64,000 nt of DNA from positions 40,051 through 104,050 of the forward strand of contig NZ_JAKSYL010000134.1 of NCBI RefSeq assembly GCF_022829515.1, in the 5' to 3' direction. The DNA is from Methylobacterium sp. J-048 (GTDB lineage: Bacteria; Pseudomonadota; Alphaproteobacteria; Rhizobiales; Beijerinckiaceae). This document shows positions 44,804 to 52,935 of the stretch, piece after piece. The notes beneath the pieces were generated by a model. It was given only the letters and a program-made list of their open reading frames with translations. It made no database searches and had not been told where the DNA came from. Numbering within the stretch: position 1 is the stretch's first letter; every line of letters begins with the position of its first letter. The translations under genes and the position numbers were made by a program.

Positions 44804-46099
44804 ATGTTTGCCAAACGATACAGGTTCCTGATCGCGACGCTGCTCTTCATCGCCGGGATCATCAACTACATGGACCGCGCCGCGCTCGGCGTGGCCGCGC
44901 CCTTCGTCAAGCAGGATCTTAACCTGTCGCCGTCCGAGCTGGGGGTGATCTTCAGCACGTTCTTCTTCGGCTACGCCCTGTTCGCCTTCGTGGGCGGCCA
45001 GCTCGCCGACCGCTACGGCCCGCGCAGCGTCTACACCTGGGCGGCGACCGCCTGGTCGGTCCTGTGCATGCTCACCGGCGCGGTGACCGGCTTCACCCAG
45101 ATGTTCGTGGTCCGCGCCCTGTTCGGCTTCGCCGAGGGGCCGATGAACTCGACCACGAACCGGACCATCACCACGTGGTTTCCCCGCGAGGAGACCGCGC
45201 GGACGATCGGCTTCACCTTCTCGGGCCAGACCGTGGGGAGCGCCATCGCGGCGCCCGTCGTCGGCCTGCTGGCGATCCAGTACGGCTGGCGGGTGGCCTT
45301 CGTCGCCATCGGCGCCGTCGGCCTGCTCTGGGTGGTGGCGTGGCGGATCCTGATGACCGACCGCCCACGGGACAATGCCCGGGTGTCGGCGGAAGAGATC
45401 GAACTCGTCGAGCGCAGCCGGGCCGTGTCCCACCTCGCCGCCTCCGACCACGAGCGGTCGTTGCGCGGCTACCTGTTCCTGCCGAGCACGCTGTCGCTGG
45501 GGCTCGGCATGTTCGCCGTGAACTACACCCTGTACATCTTCCTCTCGTGGCTCCCGAGCTACCTCACCGATGCCCTGCACATGCCGGTGCAGCAGATGGC
45601 GTTCGTGGCCTCGATCCCCTGGGCCTGCGGCTTCGTCGGCTATGTCGGCGGCGGCATCGTCGCAGACCTGCTGTACAAGCGCATGGACGACAAGCTGGCG
45701 GCCCGGAAGATCACCACGATCGTACCGCTCGCCATCGCGGGCGTCGCGCTGATCACCGTCAACGCCGCCCCGAACGCCGCGGTGGCAGTCTCGCTGATCG
45801 CGCTGGCGGTGCTGATGCTGACGAGCTCGGTGCAATCCTGCTGGGCGACCATCCACGAGCTGGTGCCGGAGGCGCGGGTCGGCGGGGTCAGCGGCTTCAT
45901 CCACCTGCTGAGCAACATTTCGGGCATCATCGGGCCGACCGCCACGGGATTCGCCGTGCAGTATCTCGGCGGCTACGCCAGCGCCTTCGTCATCGCCGCC
46001 CTGATCGCCGCGGCCGGCGTCGTCGCGATGGCGATCTTCGTGAGGCGCCCGCACAGCCCGCAGGCGGCCCCGCCCCTCAACGCGGTGAAGACCGCCTGA
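44804..46099 (+). CDS. MFS transporter of the sugar-acid (ACS) family
   Basis: The 431-residue, twelve-helix permease has the signature of the anion:cation symporter family that carries galactonate, glucarate, hexuronate and related acids: FIAGIINYMDRAALGVAAP in helix 1, GGQLADRYGPRSVYTWAAT in loop 2-3 and ALFGFAEGPMNSTTNRTITT. AT-rich bases precede it, and its ribosome binding site is GGAGGAAG. Placed between lactonase and uronate dehydrogenase genes, it is the likely uronate or aldarate importer of the unit. Confidence 0.9.
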   Translation: MFAKRYRFLIATLLFIAGIINYMDRAALGVAAPFVKQDLNLSPSELGVIFSTFFFGYALFAFVGGQLADRYGPRSVYTWAATAWSVLCMLTGAVTGFTQMFVVRALFGFAEGPMNSTTNRTITTWFPREETARTIGFTFSGQTVGSAIAAPVVGLLAIQYGWRVAFVAIGAVGLLWVVAWRILMTDRPRDNARVSAEEIELVERSRAVSHLAASDHERSLRGYLFLPSTLSLGLGMFAVNYTLYIFLSWLPSYLTDALHMPVQQMAFVASIPWACGFVGYVGGGIVADLLYKRMDDKLAARKITTIVPLAIAGVALITVNAAPNAAVAVSLIALAVLMLTSSVQSCWATIHELVPEARVGGVSGFIHLLSNISGIIGPTATGFAVQYLGGYASAFVIAALIAAAGVVAMAIFVRRPHSPQAAPPLNAVKTA

Positions 46100-46115
46100 T
46101 CCCGGAGCGAACCCG

Positions 46116-46955
46116 ATGAGCGCCCCAACCGACACGATCCCGCAAAAGCCCGTCCTGCTCACCGGTGCCTCCGGCGCCCTCGGGCGGGTGCTGACGAAGG
46201 CGCTCGGCGCGCAGGGCTGGACACTGCGCCTGACCGACCGGGTACCCTTCCCCGACCCGTTGCCGGAGGGCGCACGCTTCCAGCTCGCCGACGTGGAGGA
46301 CGGCCCGGCGATCCTGCGGCTGGCGGAAGGCTGCGGCACGATCCTGCATTTCGGCGGGATCTCGGTGGAGCATCCGTTCGAGACCGTGATCGGCCCGAAC
46401 ATCCGCGGGCTCTACCACGCCTACGAGGCGGCCCGGCGGGAGGGCGCCCGGATGGTGTTCGCATCCTCGAACCACGCAATCGGGTTCCATGAACGCAGCG
46501 AAGTCCTGGACGACGACTGCGCGCTCGCTCCCGATGGCTATTACGGCCTGTCCAAGGCCTACGGCGAGCTGATGGGCGGCCTGTACCGGGACAAGCATGG
46601 CGTGGAGAGCGTGTTCCTGCGCATCGGCTCCTGCTTCCCGGAGCCGACCGACGCCCGGATGCTGGCCACTTGGCTGTCCTACCCCGACATGACCCGCCTG
46701 GTCAGCCGCGCCACCCTGGCCCGGAGCCTCGGGCCGAAGGGATCGGTGGTGATCTGGGGCGCCTCGAACAACAGCCGGATGACCTGGTGGCGCCGGGACG
46801 ACCGCGACGCGATCGGCTGGGCGCCGCAGGACAGCGCCGATTCCTACGCGCCGGCGCTGGAGGGCAAGACCAGCGGCAACCCGGTGATCGAGCGCTACCA
46901 GGGCGGCGGCTTCACCGCCCTCGACTATTCCCGTGCCGAGCCGACCGCCCGGTGA
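46116..46955 (+). CDS. udh: NAD-dependent uronate dehydrogenase
   Basis: The 279-residue short-chain dehydrogenase matches uronate dehydrogenase. NAD motif LLTGASGALGRVLTKALG, the strongly conserved ILHFGGISVEHPFETVIGPN, VFASSNHAIGFHERSE, catalytic YYGLSKAYGE (Tyr and Lys) and LRIGSCFPEPTDARMLATWL. Udh oxidises D-galacturonate or D-glucuronate to the aldaro-1,4- or 1,5-lactone with NAD+. It is the key enzyme supporting hexuronate use by this cluster. It lies 16 bp after the MFS gene. Confidence 0.9.
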   Translation: MSAPTDTIPQKPVLLTGASGALGRVLTKALGAQGWTLRLTDRVPFPDPLPEGARFQLADVEDGPAILRLAEGCGTILHFGGISVEHPFETVIGPNIRGLYHAYEAARREGARMVFASSNHAIGFHERSEVLDDDCALAPDGYYGLSKAYGELMGGLYRDKHGVESVFLRIGSCFPEPTDARMLATWLSYPDMTRLVSRATLARSLGPKGSVVIWGASNNSRMTWWRRDDRDAIGWAPQDSADSYAPALEGKTSGNPVIERYQGGGFTALDYSRAEPTAR

Positions 46956-46984
46956 TCGCAGCATCCGAGACGATGGGAACCGGC

Positions 46985-47686
46985 ATGGCGGACGAGCAGC
47001 GCGCGACGAACCTGAAATGCGCCCTGGTGGTGCGGGGCGCCTTCGACGCCCATGTCGTCCCCGCCTTCGCGGCGGCGGGCGGCCGGGCGGCGATCGACTG
47101 GGCGCCCACCGCGGTGATCATGAAGGCGCTGGAGGCTGGCGAGACCGCCGATGCGGTGTTCGTGCTCTCCGACGCCATGGACCGGTTGATCGCCGCCGAT
47201 AAGATCGAGCCCGAGACCCGGATCGACGTGGTGCGCTCCCGCTACGGCATCGCCGTGAAGGCCGGGGCGGCGCATCCCGATATCGGCAGCGTCGAGGCGC
47301 TCAAGCGCACGCTGGTCGAGGCCCGCTCCGTCGCCTACTCGCGCACCGGCGCCAGCGGGATCTACTTCGCCGGCCTGCTGCCGCGGCTGGGCCTCGAAGA
47401 CGCGGTCAACGCCCGGGCGACGATCATCCCGCAGGGTTTTACGGCGGAGAAGCTGGTCTCGGGCGAGGCCGACATCGCGGTCCAGCAGATCAGCGAACTG
47501 ATGGTGGTGCCGGGCATCGCGGTGGTCGGGCCGTTCCCGGAGCCGGTGCAAGAGGTCACGACCTTCGCAGCCGCGATCCTGCGCGGCGCGTCTGACCGTG
47601 AGGGCGCCCTTCGCTTCCTGGCCGGGCTGACCACGCCGGAGGCGGCGGAGGCCTACCGCGCCAGCGGTCTCGAGCCCGCTTTCTAA
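46985..47686 (+). CDS. Signal-less ModA-like substrate-binding-domain protein
   Basis: The 233-residue protein resembles type II periplasmic binding proteins of the molybdate/extracellular-solute class (PTAVIMKALEAGETADAVFV, SRYGIAVKAGAAHPDIGS, SVAYSRTGASGIYFAGLL, LVSGEADIAVQQISELMVVP). No signal peptide is present, so it would stay in the cytoplasm. An alternative ATG at 46973 adds four residues and still gives no signal. It follows udh by 29 bases and probably belongs to the operon. Function unknown; ligand sensing or sequestration in the cytoplasm is possible. Confidence 0.75.
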   Translation: MADEQRATNLKCALVVRGAFDAHVVPAFAAAGGRAAIDWAPTAVIMKALEAGETADAVFVLSDAMDRLIAADKIEPETRIDVVRSRYGIAVKAGAAHPDIGSVEALKRTLVEARSVAYSRTGASGIYFAGLLPRLGLEDAVNARATIIPQGFTAEKLVSGEADIAVQQISELMVVPGIAVVGPFPEPVQEVTTFAAAILRGASDREGALRFLAGLTTPEAAEAYRASGLEPAF

Positions 47687-47706
47687 GAAGGCCCGGGACG
47701 CCTCCA

Positions 47707-47795
47707 CCGTCCTCGCGAGCGCAGCGAAGCGAACCAGGGACACGCATCGTTCGCGGCTCGCGCGCTGCACCGGGTCGCTTCGCTCGCGATGACGG
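47707..47795. repeat. Degenerate copy of the palindromic repeat
   Basis: The left part CCTCGCGAGCGCAGCGAAGC and the right part CGCTTCGCTCGCGATGACGG form imperfect inverted arms and share the CGCGAGCGCAGCGAAGC core with the repeat at 7660-7751. It separates the binding-domain gene from the next MFS gene and is a likely 3' transcript end. Confidence 0.75.
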
Positions 47796-47828
47796 CCAGC
47801 AAAAAACAACCCCAAAAGCGAGGACACC

Positions 47829-49154
47829 ATGGTCGCCAGCGAACAGGACCGGATCGTCCGGCAGGTGTTCTTCAGGCTGATGCCGCTGCTCTTCATCGGC
47901 TACGTCATGGCCTATATCGACCGGATCAATGTCGGCTTCGCGGCCCTGCGGATGAACGCCGATCTCGGCATCGGCCCGGCGGTGTTCGGGCTCGGCGCAG
48001 GGATCTTCTTCATCGGCTATTTCATCTTCGAGGTGCCGAGCAACCTGATCCTCGAGAAGGTCGGCGCACGGCGCTGGATCGCCCGGATCATGATCACCTG
48101 GGGCCTGCTCTCGGCCGCCATGGTATTCGTGCAGGGCGCGACCAGCTTCCTGATCCTGCGCTTCCTGCTCGGCGCGGCCGAGGCCGGGTTCTACCCGGGG
48201 GTGATCCTGTATCTGACCTACTGGTTTCCGAAGGCGTATCGCGCCCGCATCTTCGGCGCCTTCGCGGTCGGCATCCCGGTCTCGCTCGCGATCGGCGCCC
48301 CGCTCTCGACCACGATCATGCAGCTCGACGGGGCCATGGGCCTCAAAGGCTGGCAATGGCTGTTCCTGCTGGAGGGCATCCCGACGACCCTGTTCGGCTT
48401 CGTGTTCCTCGCCCTGATCCCGGACCGGCCCAAGGACGCGCTGTGGCTCGCCCCCGCCGACCGCACCGCCCTGCAGACCCTGATCGATTCCGAGCAGAGC
48501 AGCGTTGCCGGCACCCACGGGACCAGCCTGCGGGCGGCCCTCTCGGACCCGCGGCTGATCGCCCTGTCGTTCATCTATTTCGCCAACACCGGTGCCAATC
48601 TCGGCCTGGCGTTCTTCCTGCCGCAGATCCTGAAGAGCACCGGCCTGTCGGACATGCAGACCGGCCTGATGACCGCCGTCCCCTACGTCTTCGGCGTCGT
48701 CGGCGGCCTAACCGTCGGCTGGATCTCCGATCGCTACGACGACCGTCGGATCACCCTGGCGGCAGCGCTCGGCCTCACGGCGACCGGGCTGGCGCTCGCC
48801 GGTCTCGCCACGGGCTCGCTCTGGGCGGTGGCGTTCATGGCGCTTGCCGCCGCCGGGCTCTACGGCGCCAAGGCGCCGTTCTGGGCGCTGCCCTCCGTGT
48901 TCCTGAGCGGCAGCGCGGCGGCGGGTGGGATCGCGCTGATCAACTGCATCGGCAATCTCGGCGGCTTCGTCGCCCCCTCGATGGTCGGCTGGATCCGTGA
49001 GACCACCGGCAGCTTCGAGGCCGGCTTGTACTTCCTGGCCGCGCTCGCGCTCTCGGCCGTGGTGGTGACGCTGCTCGTGGTCAATGCCCGCTTCGGGGAT
49101 GCGCGGCGGCCTGCGGTCGCTGTGCCCCTGCCGACGGCAGCGCCGCGAACGTAA
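47829..49154 (+). CDS. MFS transporter, ACS-type (phthalate/tartrate/sugar-acid-like)
   Basis: A 441-residue, twelve-helix permease with ACS signatures: GYVMAYIDRINVGFAALRMN in helix 1, NLILEKVGARRWIARIMITW in loop 2-3, AAEAGFYPGVILYLTYWFP. Members carry carboxylate anions such as tartrate, phthalate or hexonates. It is separated from the uronate operon by a palindromic repeat, so it may be transcribed independently, but it probably also supports sugar-acid uptake. Confidence 0.9.
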   Translation: MVASEQDRIVRQVFFRLMPLLFIGYVMAYIDRINVGFAALRMNADLGIGPAVFGLGAGIFFIGYFIFEVPSNLILEKVGARRWIARIMITWGLLSAAMVFVQGATSFLILRFLLGAAEAGFYPGVILYLTYWFPKAYRARIFGAFAVGIPVSLAIGAPLSTTIMQLDGAMGLKGWQWLFLLEGIPTTLFGFVFLALIPDRPKDALWLAPADRTALQTLIDSEQSSVAGTHGTSLRAALSDPRLIALSFIYFANTGANLGLAFFLPQILKSTGLSDMQTGLMTAVPYVFGVVGGLTVGWISDRYDDRRITLAAALGLTATGLALAGLATGSLWAVAFMALAAAGLYGAKAPFWALPSVFLSGSAAAGGIALINCIGNLGGFVAPSMVGWIRETTGSFEAGLYFLAALALSAVVVTLLVVNARFGDARRPAVAVPLPTAAPRT

Positions 49155-49234
49155 CACCCGTACGCTGGCGCCCTCGGCGGCCCTATTGTCGCCGTCAGGG
49201 GTGTCCCGGACTTCGCGACCGCAAAAAAGTCCTT

Positions 49235-50917
49235 ATGCTCGTGCTGTCCGGACGCCCAATCGTGTCCGAACGGATCGCCCCCTTCATGCTGAAGACAGCC
49301 TTCGTTGCCGCCCGCGACCGTCAGAGGCTGTCGGAGATCGCGTCGATCCTGATCGGCTTCGGCGTCACCCGCGTCGTGGACCGCCTCGGGCTGCGCTACC
49401 TGCCGCTGCTGCCGCGCCGCCGTCCCCGGGTCGACGTCACCCGGCTGTCCGAGCCCGAGCGCATGCGCCGGGCGATCGAGGCCTTGGGCCCGACCTTTAT
49501 CAAGTTCGGGCAGGTGCTCGCGAGCCGGCCGGACCTGCTGTCGCCGGCCTGGACGGAGGAGTTGCAGAAGCTCCACAGCCAGGTCGTGCCGGTGCCGTGG
49601 GAGCAGATCGGCCCGCAATTGGAGGAGGATATCGGCGCCCCGCCCAACGAGGTGTTCGCCGAATTCGACATGAACCCGATCGCCTCCGCGTCGATCGCGC
49701 AGGTCTACCGGGCGCGACTGCACTCCGGCGAGGACGTCATCGTCAAGGTGCTGCGGCCGAACCTGCGCAAGATCATCGAGGCGGATCTGCGCCTGATGGC
49801 ACACGGCGCCCGCATCGTCGAGAACGAGTGGCCGGACATGGCCCGCTACCAGCCGCGCGAGCAGATGCGCCATCTGGCCGACGGCCTGAACGGCGAGCTC
49901 GACCTGCTCAACGAGGCGCGCAACTGCGAATTGCTGGCGCAGATCTTCCAGGATCGCGACGACATCGTGTTCCCGAAGATCCACTGGGAATATTGCTCCG
50001 AGCGGGTGCTGGTCCAGGACTTCATCCACGGCATCCCGCCCAACGACGAGGCGGCGCTCCGCGCGGCCGGCCTCGACAAGAAGCTGCTGGCCCAGAAGGG
50101 CACCGACGCCTTCCTGCAGATGGCCCTGATCGAGGGCGTGTTCCACGCCGATCCGCATCCCGGCAACATGCTGGCGATGCCGGGCAACCGCATCGGCTTC
50201 ATCGATTTCGGCATCATCGGCCGGCTGTCGCAGCGGCGGCGCTCGCAACTGCTGGTGCTGATCGGCGCCATGCTCAAGCAGGATGCTGACGGCCTGATGG
50301 CCGTGCTGCTCGATTGGACCGGCACCAGCAACCCGGACCTGACCAAGCTTCAGGTCTCGGCCACGTCCTTCGTGGAGAGCCATTCCTCGATCCCGCTCAA
50401 TCTCGGGCTGGTGCTCACCGACTTCATGAACATGGCCCGCGAGAACGACCTCGCGATGCCCACCGACCTGGCGATCCTGTTCAAGGGTCTGGTCACCGCC
50501 GACGGCGTGATGCGCCACCTCGATCCGGACTTCGACCTGTTTGCGGCCGCCGGCCCGACGGTCAAGGCGAGCATGCAGACGCAGTTCTCGCTCGGCGCCC
50601 TCAAGCAGAAGGCCGAGGCTCTGGGCGTCGGCCTCTACGGCGCCGCCTCCGAGCTGCCGACCCTGATCCACCTGATGCTGGTGCGGCTCAAGCAGGGCCG
50701 CGTCACCGTCGAGATCGAGATCAAGGGCCTCGACAAGGTCACCCGGGGCATCGAGCGGGCCGCCGCCCGGGTCGCGGTCGCCCTGGTGGTGGCAGCCTTC
50801 GCCACCCAGCTGGCACCCCGCCTGATCGACCTCGGCACGCCGGTCTTCGTCTCGATCGGCCTGGTGATCTTCATCCTCGGCGTCGGCTGGCTGGTGCTGC
50901 TGATGCGAAACAAGTGA
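49235..50917 (+). CDS. UbiB/ABC1-family atypical kinase
   Basis: The 560-residue protein is an ABC1/UbiB protein-kinase-like ATPase needed for ubiquinone biosynthesis in many bacteria. The diagnostic KxGQ motif is in FIKFGQVLASRPDLLSPAW (about residue 88), with an alanine-rich nucleotide loop (DMNPIASASIAQVYRARL), VIVKVLRPNL with the invariant Lys, HADPHPGNMLAMPGNRIGFI and IDFGIIGRLSQ for metal binding. Two hydrophobic helices close the C-terminus (VALVVAAFATQLA; LVIFILGVGWLVLLM). An alternative start is the ATG at 49286. Confidence 0.94.
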   Translation: MLVLSGRPIVSERIAPFMLKTAFVAARDRQRLSEIASILIGFGVTRVVDRLGLRYLPLLPRRRPRVDVTRLSEPERMRRAIEALGPTFIKFGQVLASRPDLLSPAWTEELQKLHSQVVPVPWEQIGPQLEEDIGAPPNEVFAEFDMNPIASASIAQVYRARLHSGEDVIVKVLRPNLRKIIEADLRLMAHGARIVENEWPDMARYQPREQMRHLADGLNGELDLLNEARNCELLAQIFQDRDDIVFPKIHWEYCSERVLVQDFIHGIPPNDEAALRAAGLDKKLLAQKGTDAFLQMALIEGVFHADPHPGNMLAMPGNRIGFIDFGIIGRLSQRRRSQLLVLIGAMLKQDADGLMAVLLDWTGTSNPDLTKLQVSATSFVESHSSIPLNLGLVLTDFMNMARENDLAMPTDLAILFKGLVTADGVMRHLDPDFDLFAAAGPTVKASMQTQFSLGALKQKAEALGVGLYGAASELPTLIHLMLVRLKQGRVTVEIEIKGLDKVTRGIERAAARVAVALVVAAFATQLAPRLIDLGTPVFVSIGLVIFILGVGWLVLLMRNK

Positions 50918-50925
50918 CGTATTTC

Positions 50926-50972
50926 GTATTCGTCCGGACCGGCCTTTCTAGTTGGCGGGCGCTGACGAATAC
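50926..50972. repeat. Inverted repeat in the UbiB-HWE kinase gap
   Basis: GTATTCGTC at 50926-50934 and its exact inverse GACGAATAC at 50964-50972 are 29 bases apart, close after the UbiB stop. They may be a site upstream of the HWE kinase gene or a weak terminator. The 257-base gap 50918-51174 shows nothing else recognised. Confidence 0.3.
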
Positions 50973-51174
50973 ACAGTTCGTTTGATTATCAGAAATTGCA
51001 TGTTAGCGTGACGGACCCTTCGAATCGCGAGACCGCGAGCGGAGCACGCCACCAGAAGCGGTTCGATCCGCCGGCGTCTCCGAGCCTCGACATCGCGTCG
51101 CCGCGCCTCGTGTTCGGTGGGTCTTCCACGGCGCACGCGCCGCGGGGGTAGACGCTGACACAGGGGGGCGGGCG

Positions 51175-52422
51175 ATGGATGCGGGCCTCGTGTTGCCGCG
51201 GGCGGACGGGACGGACCGGCGCCTCGCCGCGCTCGAAGCGGAGAACATGCGCCTGCGGGCCCTGCTGATGCAGGCGACCGGTCAGGCGGATTCGGAACGG
51301 CAGCGCAGCCGGCGGCTCGGCCGCATCATCGAGGCCGCGAGCCGCGTGGAGGCCGGGCGCCTCGGCCGCGGGCCGTTTCAAGCCACGGGACCGCACGCGC
51401 TGGATCGGCATGAATCCGGCCGCATCGAGACGTGGTCCACGCCGTCCTGGGCCGGTGAGCTGACCGCTCCCGGAATGCTTCAGGTCGCCGCCGACGTGCT
51501 GGAAGTGCTCGATCGCGACGGACACCTGATCACCGCGGGCGAGAACGGTCCGGCCAGCCTCAGCGGCCGGGACCCTGCGGACACGATCGGGCGCCCGTGG
51601 ATCGACGTCTGGACCCGCGCGGAGGACCGGGCCGCGGTCGCAGCAGCGCTCGGCAAGGCGCGGCTCGGCGGGACGAGCCGCTTCCAAGCCAAGCTCGAGA
51701 CTGGCCGGTCGGTGACATGGTGGGATATCGCGGTGACGCCGGTCGGCGGCCGGCACGGCCACCCCGAGCGGATCCTGGCGGCGTCCCGGGACATCACCGA
51801 GCTGAAGCTCACCGAGGCACGCCAGACTCTGCTGATGCAAGAACTGTCCCATCGGATGAAGAACACCCTGGCCATGGTCCAGGCGGTGGCCGCGCAGACC
51901 CTGCGCAACGCCGGCTCGCTGGAGGCCGCGGGCGAGGCGCTCGCCGCCCGGCTGCTGGCGCTCGCCCAGGCCCATGACGTGCTGCTGCAAGGCTCGTTCG
52001 CGGCGGCCTCCCTGGTCGGGCTGGTCGAAGGCGCGGTCTCGCTCCACGGCGATGGGGTTTCGGGCCGGTTCCGGGTCGAGGGCGCCGACCTCACGCTCGG
52101 CCCGCGCCACGGCATGGTCCTGGCGCTGATGCTGCACGAACTCGGCACCAACGCCGCCAAGTACGGCGCGCTCTCCGTCCCCTCCGGACATGTGGTGATC
52201 ACCTGGTCCGTTGCGGGCGCCGGCGACGGTGCCGCTCTGCGGTTCCGCTGGGAGGAGATCGGCGGACCGCCGGTCAGCCCGCCGACCCGCACCGGGTTCG
52301 GGACGCGCCTGATCGCCCGCAGCCTCGCCCACAGCTTCGGCGGGACAGCGCAGCTGAACTACCCGCCCACCGGTGCGGTGCTGACCTTCGAGGCGCCGCT
52401 GGCTGCCGTGACGGCTGGCTGA
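51175..52422 (+). CDS. HWE-family sensor histidine kinase with PAS domain
   Basis: A 415-residue cytoplasmic kinase. A coiled-coil-like N-terminus (LAALEAENMRLRALLMQATG) is followed by a PAS-type sensor (about 100-215, ending in the typical ILAASRDITELKLTEARQTL). The HWE/HisKA_2 phosphoacceptor is LLMQELSHRMKNTLAMVQAV. The ATPase N box HELGTNAAKYGALSVPSGHV and FRWEEIGGPPV (the W-x-E motif) fit the HWE family. No membrane helix. Such kinases in Alphaproteobacteria feed general stress or light signalling. It converges with a Hpt gene, three bases apart. Confidence 0.9.
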   Translation: MDAGLVLPRADGTDRRLAALEAENMRLRALLMQATGQADSERQRSRRLGRIIEAASRVEAGRLGRGPFQATGPHALDRHESGRIETWSTPSWAGELTAPGMLQVAADVLEVLDRDGHLITAGENGPASLSGRDPADTIGRPWIDVWTRAEDRAAVAAALGKARLGGTSRFQAKLETGRSVTWWDIAVTPVGGRHGHPERILAASRDITELKLTEARQTLLMQELSHRMKNTLAMVQAVAAQTLRNAGSLEAAGEALAARLLALAQAHDVLLQGSFAAASLVGLVEGAVSLHGDGVSGRFRVEGADLTLGPRHGMVLALMLHELGTNAAKYGALSVPSGHVVITWSVAGAGDGAALRFRWEEIGGPPVSPPTRTGFGTRLIARSLAHSFGGTAQLNYPPTGAVLTFEAPLAAVTAG

Positions 52423-52425
52423 GGT

Positions 52426-52767
52426 CTACCGGGCCGCTTGCGTATCTTCGCGTAGATCGCGCAGGGCCGCGACGGTCCGGTCGCGCAGGCTTCGAAGAAC
52501 CGCGAGCCGCGCCGTGACGTCGCCGCCGAGCTTCGCGGATTGTTCGAAGTCCCGACAGGCCTGCGACAGGTCTGCGCAGCCCAGCATGCCCGACATCGAC
52601 ACAAGGGTATGCGCCTCTCGCGCGTAGTCGGCCTCCGCCCGGTCCGCGCCATCGAAGGCCGTGGTGAGGCTGGTGGTGAAGCGGTCGAGCAGGCGGGCGA
52701 GCTTCTCGGTGCCGATGACACCTGCAAGTTCGTCGAGCGCTGCCCGGTCGACGAGGGACTGTGACAC
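52426..52767 (-). CDS. Histidine phosphotransfer (Hpt) domain protein
   Basis: A 113-residue four-helix-bundle protein. The phosphorylatable His lies in YAREAHTLVSMSGMLGCADL (about residue 53), with LSQACRDFEQSA following, matching the HxxKxxxxxxG Hpt signature in relaxed form (Val-Ser in place of Lys-Ser). It should shuttle phosphoryl groups between a kinase and a receiver. The tail-to-tail neighbour is an HWE kinase that lacks a receiver, so any partnership would be indirect. Confidence 0.85.
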   Translation of the reverse strand: MSQSLVDRAALDELAGVIGTEKLARLLDRFTTSLTTAFDGADRAEADYAREAHTLVSMSGMLGCADLSQACRDFEQSAKLGGDVTARLAVLRSLRDRTVAALRDLREDTQAAR

Positions 52768-52935
52768 GATCCGTCTCCGGCAGCGGATTTGCAGAACGAT
52801 CCGACAGAAGCGCGCAATCGCCGCGCGGTCCAGCGGCCGATTCCGATCCCGATGGACTCTGCCACCGTTTCCACAGCCTGCCCACCCGGATATCCGCTTA
52901 GTCCGGGGCGCTCAGCCCCCGGAGGAACCTGATCC

